Shown here: positions 6,248-6,971 of the stretch, one piece after another | Layout of the letters: every line of letters begins with the position of its first letter | Numbering within the stretch: position 1 is the stretch's first letter | Assembly: GCA_002333125.1 (NCBI GenBank) | Contig: DDBM01000234.1 | Coordinates: 7,578-14,548, forward strand | Length of the DNA stretch: 6,971 nt | DNA from: Moraxellaceae bacterium UBA2032 | GTDB taxonomy: Bacteria; Pseudomonadota; Gammaproteobacteria; Pseudomonadales; Moraxellaceae | Direction of reading: 5' to 3' | Translations under genes and position numbers: made by a program | Notes under the pieces: generated by a model | Told to the model about the DNA's origin: nothing | The model's input: the letters and a program-made list of their open reading frames with translations, nothing else | Database searches by the model: none

Positions 6248-6439
6248 TTAGTTTTGGTGTTCGACACGCGCTCGTTGGCGTAGTTCGTCTTCGATATGGT
6301 GTAATAGTTTTATGGTGGTGGCGACAGTGTTAGCCTTGACGCTGTCTATCGCGAGCAAATCATGGTGTAAAGTTTCGAGCTGTAAAATTTGTTGATGAAT
6401 TTGTTTGGCATCAACAGGGCTTAGGCTGACCATTGTCAT
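6248..6439 (-). CDS. small helical hypothetical protein, 63 aa
   Basis: I do not recognise a family. The gene looks genuine: AAGGAG stands 8 bases before ATG 6439, a plausible promoter lies upstream, and the stop abuts the bidirectional terminator. Met3 is a less well-spaced alternative start. The protein has no cysteine, no signal peptide and no membrane segment. It appears to be two amphipathic helices, roughly residues 8-31 (KQIHQQILQLETLHHDLLAI) and 34-59 (VKANTVATTIKLLHHIEDEL), with leucine and isoleucine in heptad-like spacing and four His in paired HH motifs. A helical hairpin that oligomerises or binds a partner is likely. It is convergent with rho, and its 5' end faces the vapBC operon across a 162-bp divergent gap. 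No function can be assigned. Confidence 0.7.
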   Translation of the reverse strand: MTMVSLSPVDAKQIHQQILQLETLHHDLLAIDSVKANTVATTIKLLHHIEDELRQRARVEHQN

Positions 6440-6476
6440 CTGAGCATCTCCTTATTTAATTTAAGTGCATACTCAA

Positions 6477-6506
6477 TATATAGACGATGTTTACGGCTTG
6501 TGCCAA
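6477..6506 (-). promoter_or_regulatory. candidate promoter of the small hypothetical gene
   Basis: On the minus strand TTGGCA (6506-6501) matches the -35 consensus at five of six positions. TATATA (6482-6477) is a -10-like hexamer after an 18-bp spacer, and an overlapping TATATT lies two bases further on. Transcription would start near 6470, leaving about 30 bases of leader that include AAGGAG. Confidence 0.5.
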
Positions 6507-6525
6507 TGTTTTATAAATCCGAACT

Positions 6526-6560
6526 GTTTGATGTTTGATGTTTGATGTTTGATGTTTGAT
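6526..6560. repeat. 7-bp tandem repeat, five perfect copies of GTTTGAT
   Basis: GTTTGAT is repeated five times without any mismatch (6526-6532, 6533-6539, 6540-6546, 6547-6553, 6554-6560), with a T before and a G after that extend the register by one base each. The array ends 41 bp before the antitoxin start codon. Perfect short arrays like this usually change copy number by polymerase slippage. Confidence 0.95.
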
Positions 6561-6570
6561 GCTCTAAACT
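6542..6570 (+). promoter_or_regulatory. candidate vapBC promoter using a repeat unit as -35
   Basis: Every repeat junction reads TTGATG, a four-of-six -35 match. The copy at 6542-6547 lies exactly 17 bp before TAAACT (6565-6570), a four-of-six -10 match. Both boxes are weak, so the assignment is tentative. Confidence 0.25.
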
Positions 6571-6601
6571 AAGACAACACCTTTAAACAGAGTATTTTGT
6601 T

Positions 6602-6838
6602 ATGCGTACTACCTTAGTAATAGATGATGATGTACTTGCGATAGCTAAAGCGTTTGCTCAACAGCAACACAAAACCATAGGGCAGGTTATTTCTGAGTTT
6701 GCCCGTCAAGCACTAACACGTCAAGCTCAGCCTGTGCTAGAACGAAATGGTATTCCGTTGCTTAAATCTAAGCCATTAGTCGCCCCTCAGCCTGTTAGTT
6801 TAGAGCTAGTTAATCAGCTTCGTGATGAATTGCCATGA
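6602..6838 (+). CDS. vapB: VapB-type ribbon-helix-helix antitoxin
   Basis: This 78-aa protein is the probable antitoxin of a type II toxin-antitoxin pair. It should bind and block the adjacent PIN-domain RNase and repress its own operon. Residues 2-8 (RTTLVID) form the DNA-binding strand of a ribbon-helix-helix domain, followed by helices at about 9-22 and 26-40 (GQVISEFARQAL). The C-terminal half, rich in Pro, Leu and Val and ending VNQLRDELP, looks like the extended segment that wraps the toxin. ATG 6602 has only a weak GAG (6590-6592) nine bases upstream. The stop overlaps the vapC start (ATGA), a typical coupled arrangement with the antitoxin first. The RHH domain is clear; the VapB assignment rests on domain type, length and the VapC next door. 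Confidence 0.88.
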   Translation: MRTTLVIDDDVLAIAKAFAQQQHKTIGQVISEFARQALTRQAQPVLERNGIPLLKSKPLVAPQPVSLELVNQLRDELP

Positions 6839-6971
6839 GTGTATTTTTATTAGACGTAAACGTGTTAATTGCGTTAATTGATAGCAACCACGTTCATCAT
6901 GACCGCGCCCATGAGTGGTTTGCCACAAAAGGCGTAAACGCATGGGCAACATGCGCGACCACCGAAAACGG
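6835..6971 (+). CDS. vapC: VapC-type PIN-domain ribonuclease toxin (partial, 3' end outside window)
   Basis: Only the first 45 complete codons are present and the frame is open to the window end. PIN-domain toxins are Mg2+-dependent endoribonucleases, commonly cleaving tRNA or rRNA and stopping growth when freed from the antitoxin. The visible part reads SVFLLDVNVLIALID near the start, with the first catalytic-site Asp at residue 7. HVHHDRAHEWF follows at 19-29, then WATCATTENG from residue 37 with a conserved acidic Glu44. This is typical of the VapC subgroup with the DVNVLIAL signature. ATG 6835 overlaps the vapB stop by four bases (ATGA) and has no strong ribosome site of its own, so translation is probably coupled to vapB. 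Full-length members are about 130-145 aa, so roughly two thirds is missing. Intactness cannot be judged. Confidence 0.9.
   Translation, partial: MSVFLLDVNVLIALIDSNHVHHDRAHEWFATKGVNAWATCATTEN

Noticed and set aside
6526..6560. CRISPR-like array
   Set aside because: The units are only 7 bp and directly adjoining, with no spacers, so it is a simple tandem repeat.
6591..6612. AGTA...TACT inverted repeat over the vapB start as an operator
   Set aside because: Four-base arms with a 13-15-base gap are expected by chance in AT-rich sequence.

Overview
The window looks like chromosomal DNA from an AT-rich gammaproteobacterium. The Rho protein follows E. coli Rho residue for residue in numbering up to about position 366, and the exopolyphosphatase / thioredoxin / rho neighbourhood is a known gammaproteobacterial arrangement. 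The base composition, the tandem heptanucleotide repeat and the dispersed CCCTC...GAGGG palindromes would fit a Thiotrichales/Beggiatoa-like genome, but that placement is only a guess.

Region 1 (1-2443) begins with the tail of a dispersed palindromic repeat. It continues with a very good Fur box (91-109) and a two-gene operon: a lipoprotein di-heme cytochrome c peroxidase (136-1254), then an outer-membrane porin with an N-terminal coiled coil (1271-2443). The arrangement suggests an envelope module switched on in iron starvation. This is the least ordinary part of the window.

Region 2 (2444-4337) holds a second, degenerate copy of the palindromic repeat between convergent genes. The exopolyphosphatase/GppA gene follows on the minus strand (2552-4054). 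A 283-bp divergent intergenic region comes next, with two look-alike perfect hairpins and a candidate trxA promoter.

Region 3 (4338-6243) is the housekeeping pair. Thioredoxin (4338-4667) ends at a probable intrinsic terminator. The rho leader contains a 17-codon ORF whose stop overlaps the rho start (ATGA), and no Shine-Dalgarno sequence is visible before rho. Rho (4849-6111) is followed by a large compound palindromic repeat and a strong bidirectional terminator with a GCAA loop.

Region 4 (6244-6971) is accessory. It contains a small unrecognised helical protein on the minus strand (6248-6439), five perfect copies of a 7-bp tandem repeat, and a VapBC-type toxin-antitoxin operon. The VapC toxin runs off the window end. 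No gene-free stretch exceeds 300 bases.
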